From Novosphingobium sp. (GTDB taxonomy: Bacteria; Pseudomonadota; Alphaproteobacteria; Sphingomonadales; Sphingomonadaceae), in assembly GCF_025351285.1 (NCBI RefSeq), contig NZ_JANXWG010000007.1, positions 1-64,000 of the forward strand: a stretch of DNA of 64,000 nucleotides. The letters run 5' to 3'. Below are positions 9,353 through 18,056 of this stretch, one piece after another (position 1 is the first letter of the stretch; the number at the start of each line of letters is the position of its first letter). Under the pieces are notes generated by a model. That model was not told the origin of the DNA. It made no database searches and worked only from the letters and a program-made list of their open reading frames with translations. Position numbers and translations under genes: made by a program.

Positions 9353-10026
9353 GGCAAGTCCCGCAACATGCCGAGCAACTCCGTGCAATCGCGCGCCACG
9401 CCGATGGCGCCGGCTTCGACCAGCTCTTCGGGCGCGTGATAGCCCCAGGCCACACCGATCGCGGTGACCGAAGCGGCGCGGGCCATGTGAATATCGTACA
9501 CGGTATCGCCGATCATCACCGCACGGCCACGCTGCGTCGCCGCTTCGAACAGCGCGGTCTCCAGCATCGCCGGGTCGGGCTTCGACGGGTGGTTATCGGC
9601 GGTCTGCAAGGTCACGAAATGGCGCGAAAGCCCGTGCACCTCCAGGCAATGCGCCAGCCCGCGCGCGCTTTTGCCCGTTGCCACGCCCAGCAGCCAGCCA
9701 TCAGCCAGCAGCGCGTCGAGCAGTTCGGGGATGCCATCGAACAACGGCTCCACCAGCCGGCCGGCCTCGCGCGCGGCACGGAACTGTGCGCGGTATGCTG
9801 TATCAAGCGCGCTGCGCACGTCGGCGCCGGCGTCCGGCGCCAGCCTGACCATCGCGGCCGGCAGGCTGAGCCCGACGATGCGCCGGATATCGTGGCGCGG
9901 GGGGGCCACCAATCCCAAGTCCGCGAATGCCGCCTCCATCGCGGTGCAGACTTCGGCCTGCCCGTCGACCAGCGTGCCGTCGCAATCGAACACCGCCAGA
10001 CGTTGATCGCTTTTGGGCCCGTTCAT
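9349..10026 (-). CDS. HAD-superfamily phosphatase (phosphoglycolate phosphatase-like)
   Basis: HAD subfamily IA hydrolase, 225 aa. All four HAD motifs are visible: FDCDGTLVD (nucleophile Asp about residue 14), GVATGKS (motif II Thr), the Lys in HPSKPDP, and GDTVYDIHMA. A helical cap lies between motifs I and II. Gph-type phosphatases remove phosphate from 2-phosphoglycolate, but related enzymes act on pyrophosphate or other sugar phosphates, so the substrate is not certain. Four-base ATGA overlaps with paiB-like upstream and the small membrane gene downstream place it in the crcB-atp12 operon. Confidence 0.85.
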   Translation of the reverse strand: MNGPKSDQRLAVFDCDGTLVDGQAEVCTAMEAAFADLGLVAPPRHDIRRIVGLSLPAAMVRLAPDAGADVRSALDTAYRAQFRAAREAGRLVEPLFDGIPELLDALLADGWLLGVATGKSARGLAHCLEVHGLSRHFVTLQTADNHPSKPDPAMLETALFEAATQRGRAVMIGDTVYDIHMARAASVTAIGVAWGYHAPEELVEAGAIGVARDCTELLGMLRDLP

Positions 10027-10622
10027 GATGTCAGCCCCCGCATCAGCGCCGCCATCGCCGGGGCGCCCTGTTGCTCAAGCCCGGCAATCACGCGCGCACG
10101 CTCCTCGGCGGGTTTGTTCTGGCTGAGTTTGAAAGTCTCGCGCCAGGCGGTGACATCGATCTCGAATCCGACGATCGCCGCCATCATCGTGCGCAGCTTG
10201 TCCGCCGGCATCTTGTCCATCGTCCACGGGGTCCCGACGGTCACGCGCGCCTCGTTGCGCGCGGTCAGGTCTTCGAGCAGTGCCAGCAACGCGTCCTGGT
10301 CGATCCGCCGCGCCCTGCCCTGCATTTCGAGCGCCACGTAGTTCCATGTCGGCACTTGCGCCGGATCGGTGAACCAGCGCGGGCTGACATAGGCATCGGG
10401 GCCGTTGACCAGCGCCAGCGCATCGAGCCCGTCGAGGTGCCGCGCCAGCGCATTTCCGCGCGCGATGTGGAAGCACAGCCGATCACCGGACAGCAGCAGC
10501 GGCACGTGTGCCACGCGCGGTCCGTCGGGCGTGGCCGCGAACACCGTGCCCATGCCCACTTCATCGACCATCGCGCGCAACAGCGCCCGATCATTGTGCC
10601 GGAACTGAGCGTTGGGATGCAT
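10023..10622 (-). CDS. PaiB-like FMN-binding protein
   Basis: Member of the FMN-binding negative transcriptional regulator (PaiB) family, 199 aa. The split-barrel fold is indicated by VAHVPLLLSGDRLCFHIARG and by the characteristic SPRWFTDPAQVPTWNYVALEM stretch near residues 79-99. The C-terminal helix region includes KLRTMMAAIVGFEI and KLSQNKP. Bacillus PaiB affects protease gene expression, but many members are only known as flavin-binding proteins. Its start shares one base with the pseudouridine synthase stop (TGATG). Confidence 0.85.
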   Translation of the reverse strand: MHPNAQFRHNDRALLRAMVDEVGMGTVFAATPDGPRVAHVPLLLSGDRLCFHIARGNALARHLDGLDALALVNGPDAYVSPRWFTDPAQVPTWNYVALEMQGRARRIDQDALLALLEDLTARNEARVTVGTPWTMDKMPADKLRTMMAAIVGFEIDVTAWRETFKLSQNKPAEERARVIAGLEQQGAPAMAALMRGLTS

Positions 10623-12058
10623 CAGCGGGGGCTGCGCCCGCGCGGGGCGGAGTCGGGTCCGGGTTTGGGTCCCGTGCGTGGTCCAGGCTTGAGGCCAGGC
10701 TTGGGTCCGGGCTTGGGGCCGGATACGGCGCCAGGCCGTGCGCCTGACCGCGGACCGGACGGAGCCGGCTTGCCCGGAACTGCCGGCCTTGCCCGAGCCC
10801 TGACGGCGCGCGCGGGCGTTCCTGCTACGGCTTTAGGTCCCGGCTTTCCGCCCGGCTTCGCGCCAGGCCGAGCTGCGGCCTTGGCGGGCGCGCGCCTGGC
10901 CATTGCCGGGGACTTTTCATCAATCCCCGGCACTTCGCTGCGCTTGCGCCGCTCACCGCGCCGTTCCTTGCGGTAAAGCTTGGCGTGGGCCTTGGCTTCC
11001 TGCTTCAACTGCGTCTTGTCGGGCGGTGGCGGGCCGTCATCGATCGGCGCGTTGCCCTCGGCTTCGACGAAACCCAACTGCTCCATGCTGGCCGAAAAAT
11101 GCTCGGGCAGCGGCGCAGTCGCGTCGATCTGGCCGTGGCCGGGCGCCTCGATCCGCAAGCGCCTGGCGTGCAGATGCATCTTGCGGCTGACGAACCCGGT
11201 CAGGAACGCGGCCTGCCCGCCGTACTTGCCATCGCCCACGATCGGGTGGCCGATCGCGGCCAGGTGCACGCGCAATTGGTGCGTGCGGCCCGTCAGCGGC
11301 TGGAGTTCGAGCCACGCCGCGCTGTCGCCCGCGCGATCGATCACGCGGTACTTGGTGGCCGCGCGCTGGCCTTCCTCGGTGTGGTCGACCATCATCTTTT
11401 CGCCGCCGGTGCCCGGCTGCTTGGCCAGCGGCAATTCGATCAGGCCTTCGTCGGCTGCGGGCGACCCGACCACCAGCGCCCAGTAGATCTTCCGCGCGGT
11501 GCGGCCCGAGAATCGCTTGGAAAAGAACGCCGCGCTGCCCGGGGTGCGCGCGATCAGCAGCACGCCCGAGGTATCCTTGTCCAACCGGTGGACCAACCGC
11601 GGGCGCGGTTCGGTCTCGCTGGCATAAGCATCGAGCAGCATGTCGACATGCCGCGTGGTGCCGCTGCCGCCTTGCGTGGCCAGCCCCGGCGGCTTGTTGA
11701 GCACGAACGCAGCGGGCGTTTCGACCATCAGCATCGCCTTGGCTTCAGCGCGTTGCTCGTCGGTCAGTTCGATGATCTTGCGCGCCGGCTTGGACCCAAA
11801 TCCGTTCTTTGGGCCGGCAGCCGTGGCCGGCGTAGCGCCGCCCGGGGGCACGCGCAGCACCTGGCCGGTGCTGAGCCGATCGGCCGGATCGGCGCGGCTG
11901 CCGTCGACGCGGATCTGCCCGGTGCGCGCCCAGCGCGAGATCGTCGCGAAGCCCACTTGCGGCAGGTTGCGCTTGAACCAGCGGTCGAGTCGGACGCCGT
12001 CGTCGTCATGCCCGACGATGAACTGGCGCACGGTGTTATCGTCGGTGGATTTGTTCAT
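10622..12058 (-). CDS. RluA-family rRNA pseudouridine synthase with long basic C-terminal tail
   Basis: Probable 23S rRNA pseudouridine synthase of the RluC/RluD group. An N-terminal S4 RNA-binding domain (DGVRLDRWFKRNLPQ, about residues 18-80) precedes the catalytic domain. That domain carries the aspartate signature HRLDKDTSGVLLIART and later LTGRTHQLRVHLA and GDGKYGG. The last ~145 residues are abnormal for the family: a Lys/Glu/Arg segment followed by a low-complexity Pro/Gly/Lys/Arg/Ala tail with repeated PKPG and LKPGP units. At 478 aa it exceeds the usual 300-340. The start directly follows the crcB stop. RluC versus RluD identity cannot be decided by eye. Confidence 0.88.
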   Translation of the reverse strand: MNKSTDDNTVRQFIVGHDDDGVRLDRWFKRNLPQVGFATISRWARTGQIRVDGSRADPADRLSTGQVLRVPPGGATPATAAGPKNGFGSKPARKIIELTDEQRAEAKAMLMVETPAAFVLNKPPGLATQGGSGTTRHVDMLLDAYASETEPRPRLVHRLDKDTSGVLLIARTPGSAAFFSKRFSGRTARKIYWALVVGSPAADEGLIELPLAKQPGTGGEKMMVDHTEEGQRAATKYRVIDRAGDSAAWLELQPLTGRTHQLRVHLAAIGHPIVGDGKYGGQAAFLTGFVSRKMHLHARRLRIEAPGHGQIDATAPLPEHFSASMEQLGFVEAEGNAPIDDGPPPPDKTQLKQEAKAHAKLYRKERRGERRKRSEVPGIDEKSPAMARRAPAKAAARPGAKPGGKPGPKAVAGTPARAVRARARPAVPGKPAPSGPRSGARPGAVSGPKPGPKPGLKPGPRTGPKPGPDSAPRGRSPR

Positions 12059-12496
12059 TCAAACGGTCCGCATGATGAAGAGACCGGCGAACAGCGCGGC
12101 GAAGCCGGCCAGAAGCGAAAGTCCGGTATATAAAGCCGCAAGCCCAAGCGCGCCGCGCTCGACAAACAGCGCGAATTCCAGCGCGAAGGCCGAAAAGGTG
12201 GTGTAGCCGCCCAGCACGCCCACGCCCAGCAGCAAGCGCCAGGATTCGGGATGGATCGAATTGCTACCCGTATTCCGCGCCAGCCAACCCGCCAGCAGGC
12301 CCATCGCCAGGCTGCCCAGTACGTTGACCGTCAGCGTGCTCCAGGGGAAGGCGCTGGCCGCAACCGGGCCGATGGCCATGCTCCACAGCCGCCCGGTCGC
12401 AAAGCGCAGCCACGCACCGAACGCGCCGCCACCGGCAACGAGCAGCGAGGCGGTGGTGAAGTCGGGGGGGATGGCAGGGGGCAGGCTCACAGCCAC
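12059..12496 (-). CDS. crcB: CrcB/Fluc fluoride ion channel
   Basis: Small membrane protein (145 aa, four predicted helices) that exports fluoride. Family signatures are AGGGAFGAWLRF, FPWSTLTVNVLGSLAMG and LGGYTTFSAFALE, the last two carrying residues that line the Fluc pore. The start is a GTG (MAVSLPPAIPP); a second GTG two codons on is equally possible. First gene of the minus-strand operon that ends with atp12, its stop abutting the next ATG. I looked for a fluoride riboswitch upstream and did not find the GATGG...TTC core; a short hairpin lies just before the start. Confidence 0.9.
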   Translation of the reverse strand: MAVSLPPAIPPDFTTASLLVAGGGAFGAWLRFATGRLWSMAIGPVAASAFPWSTLTVNVLGSLAMGLLAGWLARNTGSNSIHPESWRLLLGVGVLGGYTTFSAFALEFALFVERGALGLAALYTGLSLLAGFAALFAGLFIMRTV

Positions 12497-12809
12497 GCCT
12501 TAGCGGTGGATTGGCCAAAATGCCAATGCGTGCATGCCTTGACGGTGGCGCGGGTCAGTCGAGCGTTGCCAAATGCGGCTTTTTGGCCCAATTCGCCAGC
12601 CGCGGCTGGATTTGGCATGATTCGGGTGGTGTGCTGGGCAAGTCACGGACTTGCCTGGCCGTTGCGTTTCTGCTAGCCGCCCGCGGTTCGCGTCGCCCTG
12701 GCCCTAATTTGGTTGGTCAGGATTCGGTGCGCGTTGTCTTTCGTATCAGGCCGCTCCCCCGCATTGCAGGTGGGGTTCTGGGTCAAAGTTCCTTGAGGTG
12801 TTTCGGTTT
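12497..12809. other. Divergent intergenic region with several hairpins (crcB / rpsU)
   Basis: No gene is visible in these ~310 bases. It contains three perfect inverted repeats: ATTGGC/GCCAAT with a six-base loop (12510-12527) next to the crcB start, the 14-base palindrome CCAGCCGCGGCTGG (12596-12609), and GGCAAGTC/GACTTGCC with a three-base loop (12637-12655). GAGG just before the rpsU ATG is a ribosome binding site. Promoters for both genes must lie here. Whether the hairpins belong to a leader RNA is unknown. Confidence 0.5.
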
Positions 12810-13016
12810 ATGCAAATTCTCGTTCGCGACAACAATGTCGACCAGGCTCTCCGCGCGCTCAAGAAGAAGCTGCAGCGTGAAGGCGTGTATCGCGAAATGA
12901 AGCTGCGCCGTCACTTCGAGAAGCCGTCGGAAAAGCGCGCCCGCGAAAAGGCTGCAGCGGTTCGCCGCGCACGCAAGCTGGAACGCAAGCGGGTTGAACG
13001 CGACGGCGGCAAGTAG
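12810..13016 (+). CDS. rpsU: 30S ribosomal protein bS21
   Basis: Small, very basic ribosomal protein (68 aa) that binds the 30S platform near the anti-Shine-Dalgarno region. [20 protein letters not shown] and [19 protein letters not shown] are diagnostic of bS21, and the C terminus is Arg/Lys-rich. The ATG with GAGG about 11 bases upstream gives the family's normal N terminus; an upstream in-frame GTG would add four residues. A single-gene unit: the following genes are separated by a strong terminator. Confidence 0.96.
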   Translation: MQILVRDNNVDQALRALKKKLQREGVYREMKLRRHFEKPSEKRAREKAAAVRRARKLERKRVERDGGK

Positions 13017-13024
13017 GGATTTGG

Positions 13025-13044
13025 GCGCCGACACTTCACGGCGC
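13025..13044 (+). terminator. Weak hairpin after rpsU
   Basis: GCGCCG and CGGCGC pair across an eight-base loop nine bases after the rpsU stop, followed by an A/T-rich stretch rather than a clean T run. It may stabilise the mRNA 3' end or act as a first, weak terminator before the stronger one downstream. Confidence 0.4.
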
Positions 13045-13088
13045 TTGAAATTCTAATTCACTTGCGAACGGCCCTTTGCTGGGCCATC

Positions 13089-13116
13089 AAAGGCGCCGGT
13101 TCTGCCGGCGCCTTTT
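13089..13116 (+). terminator. Rho-independent terminator of rpsU
   Basis: A perfect GGCGCCGG / CCGGCGCC stem with a five-base loop is flanked by AAA before and TTTT after, extending the pairing to 11 base pairs and giving a U tract. It lies about 70 bases after rpsU and before the FKBP gene. Confidence 0.85.
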
Positions 13117-13199
13117 CGCGTTGTCGCAGGCCGTAAGCTTGCCTTGTGCGGCTGAACCGTTTCCAGGTCCTTTGGCCAGGTCTATTTGGGGGTAGTACC

Positions 13200-13832
13200 A
13201 TGACCGAGATCACCCGTGTCCCGTTGCAGCCGATTGCCAAGGGATCGACCACGCGCATCTGGGTGGGCGTGGGGCTGGCCTTCGCGCTGGCGCTCGTGCT
13301 CGCTTTCGTTGCGCGTTTTCACGGCCTTGTGGTCGATACGATCAAGGCCGGGACCGGTGCTTCGCCGACGGCGGCGGACGTGGTGCTGGTCAATTACGTG
13401 GGCCATCTCGGCAGCGGCAAGGAATTCGACAAGGGCGACAAGGTCGCGATCCCGCTGGACGCGGTGGTGCCCGGCTTCAGTCAGGGCCTGCAGAAGATGC
13501 AGAAGGGCGGCAAATACAAGCTCAGCATCCCCGCCAACCTCGGTTACGGGCCAGAACCGCAGAAGAACAACCGCACCGGCGAAGTCGTGATCCCGGGCAA
13601 CAGCGATCTGGTGTTCGACATCGAACTGCTCGATTACATGAACGCCGCGCAATTGCGCCAGTTGCAACAGATGCAGATGCAGCAGCTCCAGGGCATGCGC
13701 GGCAAGGGTGGTCCCGGTGCGCCGCACGGTGGGCCGGCCGGAATGCCTCAAGGTGCCATGCCTCCAGGTGCGATGCCTCCGGGTGATCTGCCGCCGGGCG
13801 CGATGCCGCCAAGCGGACCTGGCGGCCAGTAA
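13200..13832 (+). CDS. Membrane-anchored FKBP-type peptidyl-prolyl isomerase
   Basis: Prolyl isomerase/chaperone, 210 aa. An N-terminal membrane helix (about residues 22-40, [19 protein letters not shown]) is followed by one FKBP domain with [38 protein letters not shown] and LGYGPE. Near its end come a Gln/Met-rich helix and a collagen-like tail with repeated [10 protein letters not shown] units. The domain probably faces the periplasm. The ATG at MTEITRV has a GGGGGT ribosome binding site; the longer frame lacks one. Catalytic aromatic residues are partly retained (Y in NYVG, F in GFSQG, Y in LGYG). Confidence 0.88.
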   Translation: MTEITRVPLQPIAKGSTTRIWVGVGLAFALALVLAFVARFHGLVVDTIKAGTGASPTAADVVLVNYVGHLGSGKEFDKGDKVAIPLDAVVPGFSQGLQKMQKGGKYKLSIPANLGYGPEPQKNNRTGEVVIPGNSDLVFDIELLDYMNAAQLRQLQQMQMQQLQGMRGKGGPGAPHGGPAGMPQGAMPPGAMPPGDLPPGAMPPSGPGGQ

Positions 13833-13960
13833 CCACGAATCGCGGTGCGGATTGGTCCGCGCCGCGATCCTTGATCGCAGAGCAGCCATCCTTGATGCAA
13901 ACAGGGTCGGGTGCTAGCGCGCGGCTCGCAATTCAACTCCAGCCGCAAGAGACCGCTCGC

Positions 13961-14263
13961 ATGTCCGTCGATACCGCCACCGTGGCCAAGATCGCCGCGC
14001 TGGCCCGCATCAAGCTTTCGCAAGACGAAGTCTCCGCGATGGTGCCCGAACTGAACGGCATCCTCGCGTGGGTGGAACAATTGGCCGAAGTCGACGTGAC
14101 CGGGGTCGAGCCGATGACCGCGGTGATCGAAAACCATCTGCGCTTGCGCGATGACGTGGTGAACGCCGATGTGCAAACCGGCGGCGACAAGCGCGAAAAG
14201 GTCCTGGCTAACGCGCCGGCGCCCGAACATGGCTTTTTCGGCGTGCCCAAGGTGATCGAGTGA
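13961..14263 (+). CDS. gatC: Asp-tRNA(Asn)/Glu-tRNA(Gln) amidotransferase subunit C
   Basis: Small scaffold subunit (100 aa) that wraps around and stabilises the GatA-GatB interface. Family pattern: [33 protein letters not shown] and the conserved EPM segment, ending in [11 protein letters not shown]. The ATG at MSVDTATV gives the standard length; upstream open frame is non-homologous. The stop overlaps the gatA ATG by one base (TGATG), consistent with one translation unit. Confidence 0.95.
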   Translation: MSVDTATVAKIAALARIKLSQDEVSAMVPELNGILAWVEQLAEVDVTGVEPMTAVIENHLRLRDDVVNADVQTGGDKREKVLANAPAPEHGFFGVPKVIE

Positions 14264-15747
14264 TGAGCGAACTGACCGAACTTGGCGTCGCGGCGATCCG
14301 CGATGGCGTATCCACTGGCACGTTCAGCGCGGTTGAAGTGGCCGAGGCGTTCAACGCCAATGTCGCCGCTGCGGCCACGCTCAACGCCTTCATCGTTACC
14401 ACGCCCGACAAGGCGCTCGATGCTGCGCGTGCGGTCGATGCGAACCGCGCTGCGGGCAAGCCGTTGGGCAAGCTGGGCGGCGTGCCGATCGGCATGAAGG
14501 ACCTGTTCGCCACCGCAGGCGTGCAGACCACGGCTGCCAGCCACATGCTCGAAGGCTTTATTCCGCCTTACGAAAGCACCGTCAGCGGCAAGCTGTGGGC
14601 CGAGGGTGCGGGAATGCTGGGCAAGCTCAACCTCGACCAGTTCGCGATGGGATCGTCGAACGAGACCAGCTATTTCGGCAACGTGATCTCGCCGTGGCGC
14701 CGCTCGGACGGCGGAAATGCCGCGCTCGCGCCGGGCGGTTCTTCGGGCGGCAGCTCGACGGCGGTTTCGGCGCGGCTGTGCCCGGCGGCGACCGGGACCG
14801 ACACCGGCGGCTCGATCCGCCAGCCCGCGGCCTTCACCGGGATCAGCGGGATCAAGCCTACATATGGCCGCTGCTCGCGCTGGGGCATCGTGGCGTTCGC
14901 TTCGTCGCTCGACCAGGCAGGGCCGATGGCGCGCGACGTGACCGATTGCGCAATCATGCTGGAGGCCATGTCGGGCTTCGATCCGAAGGATTCGACCAGC
15001 CTCGATCTGCCCGTGCCCGCGTGGGAAGCCGGTTTGAACCCGGATATGCGGGGCAAAAAGGTCGGCGTGCCAGTCGAATACCGCATGGACGGCATGGACG
15101 CCGACGTGGCGGCAAGCTGGGAACAGGGCATCGCCTGGCTCAGGGATGCGGGCGCTACGATTGTCGAGATCAGCCTGCCGCATACCAAATACGCGCTGCC
15201 CGCCTATTACATCATCGCGCCGGCCGAAGCCTCGTCCAACCTCGCGCGCTATGACGGGGTGCGCTATGGCTTGCGCGACCTGCCCGATAACGCGGGCTTG
15301 CAGGACATGTACGCCGCCACGCGTGCCGCCGGATTCGGCGCCGAGGTCAAGCGGCGCATCCTGATCGGCACTTACGTGCTTTCGGCCGGGTTCTACGACG
15401 CTTATTACACGCAGGCGCAGAAGGTGAGGACGCTGATTTCGCGCGATTTTGCGCGCGCGTTCGAGACTGTCGACGTGATCCTGGCCCCCACTGCACCCAC
15501 CGCCGCGTTCGCGCTGGGCGAGAAATCGGCCGATCCGCTGGCGATGTACCTCAACGATGTGTTCGCGGTGCCCGCCAGCCTGGCCGGGTTGCCCGCGATG
15601 TCGGTGCCCGCCGGGCTTAACCGCGAAGGGTTGCCGCTGGGCCTGCAGGTGATCGGCCGGCCGTTCGACGAACAGGGCGTGCTCAATGCCGGCCTGGCCA
15701 TCGAACGTCGCGCCGGCTTCACCGCGCGGCCGGAGAAATGGTGGTAA
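14263..15747 (+). CDS. gatA: Asp-tRNA(Asn)/Glu-tRNA(Gln) amidotransferase subunit A
   Basis: Glutaminase subunit that releases ammonia for transamidation of misacylated Glu-tRNA-Gln or Asp-tRNA-Asn. The amidase-signature triad is visible: K79 in PIGMKDLF, cis-Ser about 160 in [12 protein letters not shown], and nucleophile S184 in [11 protein letters not shown]. At 494 aa it is of normal length. I start at the ATG overlapping the gatC stop rather than the GTG one codon earlier. Its last ten bases overlap the first acyltransferase gene, which separates it from gatB. Confidence 0.96.
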   Translation: MSELTELGVAAIRDGVSTGTFSAVEVAEAFNANVAAAATLNAFIVTTPDKALDAARAVDANRAAGKPLGKLGGVPIGMKDLFATAGVQTTAASHMLEGFIPPYESTVSGKLWAEGAGMLGKLNLDQFAMGSSNETSYFGNVISPWRRSDGGNAALAPGGSSGGSSTAVSARLCPAATGTDTGGSIRQPAAFTGISGIKPTYGRCSRWGIVAFASSLDQAGPMARDVTDCAIMLEAMSGFDPKDSTSLDLPVPAWEAGLNPDMRGKKVGVPVEYRMDGMDADVAASWEQGIAWLRDAGATIVEISLPHTKYALPAYYIIAPAEASSNLARYDGVRYGLRDLPDNAGLQDMYAATRAAGFGAEVKRRILIGTYVLSAGFYDAYYTQAQKVRTLISRDFARAFETVDVILAPTAPTAAFALGEKSADPLAMYLNDVFAVPASLAGLPAMSVPAGLNREGLPLGLQVIGRPFDEQGVLNAGLAIERRAGFTARPEKWW

Positions 15748-16886
15748 CACCCGCAGACTGGGCCAATCCGGCGCCAGCGCACCGTTACGTCGCACTCGAT
15801 TCGCTGCGCGGGATTGCGGCGCTGGCGGTGGTGGTGTTTCACTTGCATGTGCACGATGGCTTCCCGCAATGGGCGTTCTTTCGCGCCTCGAACCAGTTTG
15901 TCGATTTCTTCTTCGTGCTTTCGGGCTTCGTGATCGCGGCAAGCTATGGCGATCGGCTGGCGGCTGGGTTCAGCCCGTTGCGGTTCTTCGCATTGCGGCT
16001 GGGGCGGGTCTATCCGCTGCATGGCGTAATGGTGCTGGCGGGCGTTGCGCTCGAATGCGTGGCGTGGGCGTTCGGCCCGCATGGACTGGCGCCGCAGGGC
16101 GTGTTCGCGGGCCTGCATTCGCCGGGCCATGCCTTGCGCGCGCTGTTCCTGCTTGATGGCCTGTTCGTCGATCGCGGCAATGCCTACAGCGGTGCGAGCT
16201 GGAGCATTTCGGTTGAGCTGGTGCTTTACGGACTGGCGATCGTGGCGTTTCGGCTGCGAGGGGCGGGCGCGGCGCTGCTGCTGGGATTGGGGCTGGCGGG
16301 GCTGCTGGCGCAAGCGTCTGGCTTTGAAGTGTCTGTTTTTACAGGTTCGGTCCAGCGCGGGCTGGCGGGTTTCACTTGCGGTGTGGGGTGCTGGTGGCTG
16401 CATCGCGCGCGCGGCGGGGCGCCCTTGCCGCTGGCAGCATGGCTCGAACCGCTGGCGCTGACCGGGCTGTTCGCAGCCATCGGCTTTGCGCCGCTGTTCG
16501 GACATTACGAACTGGTCGTGGTCCCCGCCGCGCTGGTGGTACTGGTGTTCGCGGGCGAGGCGGGACCGGTCGCGCGCGGGTTGCGAATGCGACCGTTCGT
16601 GTGGCTGGGGACGATTTCCTACGCTATCTACATGGTCCACGGCTTCGTGCTGGCGCGGCTGTTCGATGTGGCAGCGGTGCTGTCGCGCGGGCTGGCGCAC
16701 CCGATCGTCGAACAGGTGTGGAGCGGCGGCGTGCCCTTGCGGCGATTGGCGATGGGCCCGGCCGCAAACAACGTGCTGTGCCTGGCGCTGATCGCGACGG
16801 TGCTCGTGGTTGCGCACTGCGCGTGGCGCTGGATCGAGGAACCGTGCCGCCAATGGTCGCGCCGCAAGGTCGAGGCCCGGAGATGA
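15738..16886 (+). CDS. Acyltransferase family 3 membrane protein (copy 1)
   Basis: Integral membrane O-acyltransferase of the acyltransferase-3 (PF01757) family, which acetylates or acylates sugars, lipids or glycans. The N terminus [20 protein letters not shown] carries the conserved Arg and the family catalytic histidine. [23 protein letters not shown] and [13 protein letters not shown] are further signatures, and about ten hydrophobic segments follow. It begins inside the end of gatA with CGGAG just before the ATG, and ends overlapping its paralogue by four bases. The substrate cannot be told from sequence. Confidence 0.9.
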   Translation: MVVTPADWANPAPAHRYVALDSLRGIAALAVVVFHLHVHDGFPQWAFFRASNQFVDFFFVLSGFVIAASYGDRLAAGFSPLRFFALRLGRVYPLHGVMVLAGVALECVAWAFGPHGLAPQGVFAGLHSPGHALRALFLLDGLFVDRGNAYSGASWSISVELVLYGLAIVAFRLRGAGAALLLGLGLAGLLAQASGFEVSVFTGSVQRGLAGFTCGVGCWWLHRARGGAPLPLAAWLEPLALTGLFAAIGFAPLFGHYELVVVPAALVVLVFAGEAGPVARGLRMRPFVWLGTISYAIYMVHGFVLARLFDVAAVLSRGLAHPIVEQVWSGGVPLRRLAMGPAANNVLCLALIATVLVVAHCAWRWIEEPCRQWSRRKVEARR

Positions 16887-18016
16887 GCAATACCCGCCGT
16901 TTCGTCGCGCTCGATTCGTGGCGCGGGATCGCCGCGCTCGGCGTGGTGATGCACCATATTTCGGGCGATCACGGCCTCGTGTCGATGGAGTGGCACGGCG
17001 CGCTGGGGCTGTGCGTCGATTTTTTCTTCGTGCTGTCGGGCTTTGTAATCGCCGGCGCTTACGGCGAGCGACTGGCGCAAGGCTTCCCGGTGCGCACGTT
17101 CCTGTGGTTGCGGCTCGGGCGGATCTACCCGATGCACGTGGTAGTGCTGGTGATCTATATCGCGGTAGAACTGGTCATCGCGATCCTGGGCTGGACTCAC
17201 GGCGGACGCCACGCGTTCACCGGGACGCGCGAGATTTCCGCGATCCTGCCCACGCTGCTGTTGGTCCAGGCGTTCACGATGCCCGGGCAGGATTCGTGGA
17301 ATATCCAGAGCTGGAGCATTTCGGTCGAACTGTGGCTCTATGTCGTATGGGCGCTGGCGTGGCGGCTGATCGGGCGTGGTGCGATCGCGCTGGCGGTTTT
17401 CGTTTCGACCGCCTTGATGGCGATCGCCGCGTTCCGGCCCGAATGGATCGGCCCGCAGATGTGGGCGGTGCGGGGTTTTTGCGGGTTCGGGCTGGGCATG
17501 GGGACGTGGTGGCTGCATTCGACACTGGGCGCGCGCGCGCCGAGCCCGAAGCTGGCGACCGTGCTCGAACTGGCGTTCGTGGTGGCAGCCGCCGCAGCAA
17601 TCGCGCCGTTTGCTCCGCTGATCGTGGCCGACCCGGTGTTCGCCGGGCTGGTGCTGGTGTTCGCGTTCCAGCGCGGCGCGGTCAGCCGGTTGTTGCTGCG
17701 CGGACCGTTCGTGCTGATCGGCACGATTTCCTATTCGCTCTACATGATCCACGGCTTCGTGCTGGGCCGCTGCTTCGATGTGTTTGCGGCGGTCGAGCAC
17801 TTCGCGGGCGTCACGCTGGTGGGCAAGACGTGGTTCGGATCGGCCATGCTGGTGACCGGCACCACCGTGACCAACCTGCTGACGGTGGCGATGATGGCGG
17901 CATCGGTCGCAGTCGGCTGGGTGTTCTGGCGCTTTGTCGAGGACCCGGCGCGGCGCTGGTCGCGCGATCATGCCGATACCGTGACCGGCCACTATCCTGA
18001 AGCCGCGCATACCTAA
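16883..18016 (+). CDS. Acyltransferase family 3 membrane protein (copy 2)
   Basis: Second acyltransferase-3 protein (377 aa), clearly paralogous to the preceding one: both have [42 protein letters not shown] and [11 protein letters not shown], and the C-terminal [13 protein letters not shown]. The catalytic histidine lies in [11 protein letters not shown]. About ten membrane helices. ATGA overlap with copy 1 indicates coupled translation; a 40-base gap precedes gatB. A recent tandem duplication or a two-enzyme acylation pair are both possible. Confidence 0.9.
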   Translation: MSNTRRFVALDSWRGIAALGVVMHHISGDHGLVSMEWHGALGLCVDFFFVLSGFVIAGAYGERLAQGFPVRTFLWLRLGRIYPMHVVVLVIYIAVELVIAILGWTHGGRHAFTGTREISAILPTLLLVQAFTMPGQDSWNIQSWSISVELWLYVVWALAWRLIGRGAIALAVFVSTALMAIAAFRPEWIGPQMWAVRGFCGFGLGMGTWWLHSTLGARAPSPKLATVLELAFVVAAAAAIAPFAPLIVADPVFAGLVLVFAFQRGAVSRLLLRGPFVLIGTISYSLYMIHGFVLGRCFDVFAAVEHFAGVTLVGKTWFGSAMLVTGTTVTNLLTVAMMAASVAVGWVFWRFVEDPARRWSRDHADTVTGHYPEAAHT

Positions 18017-18056
18017 CCCCTTTTCACGCAGCCTTGCGCGTCCTATCGGAACCCAG

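Noticed and set aside
12497..12560. Fluoride riboswitch before crcB
   Set aside because: The expected conserved GATGG...TTC core and downstream pairing were not found; only a short hairpin is seen.
13933..15942. A 669-codon open frame on the minus strand opposite gatC-gatA
   Set aside because: It lies wholly across the clear gatC and gatA genes, its protein is Arg/His/Ala/Gln-rich without domains, and such antisense frames are expected in high-GC codon-biased DNA.
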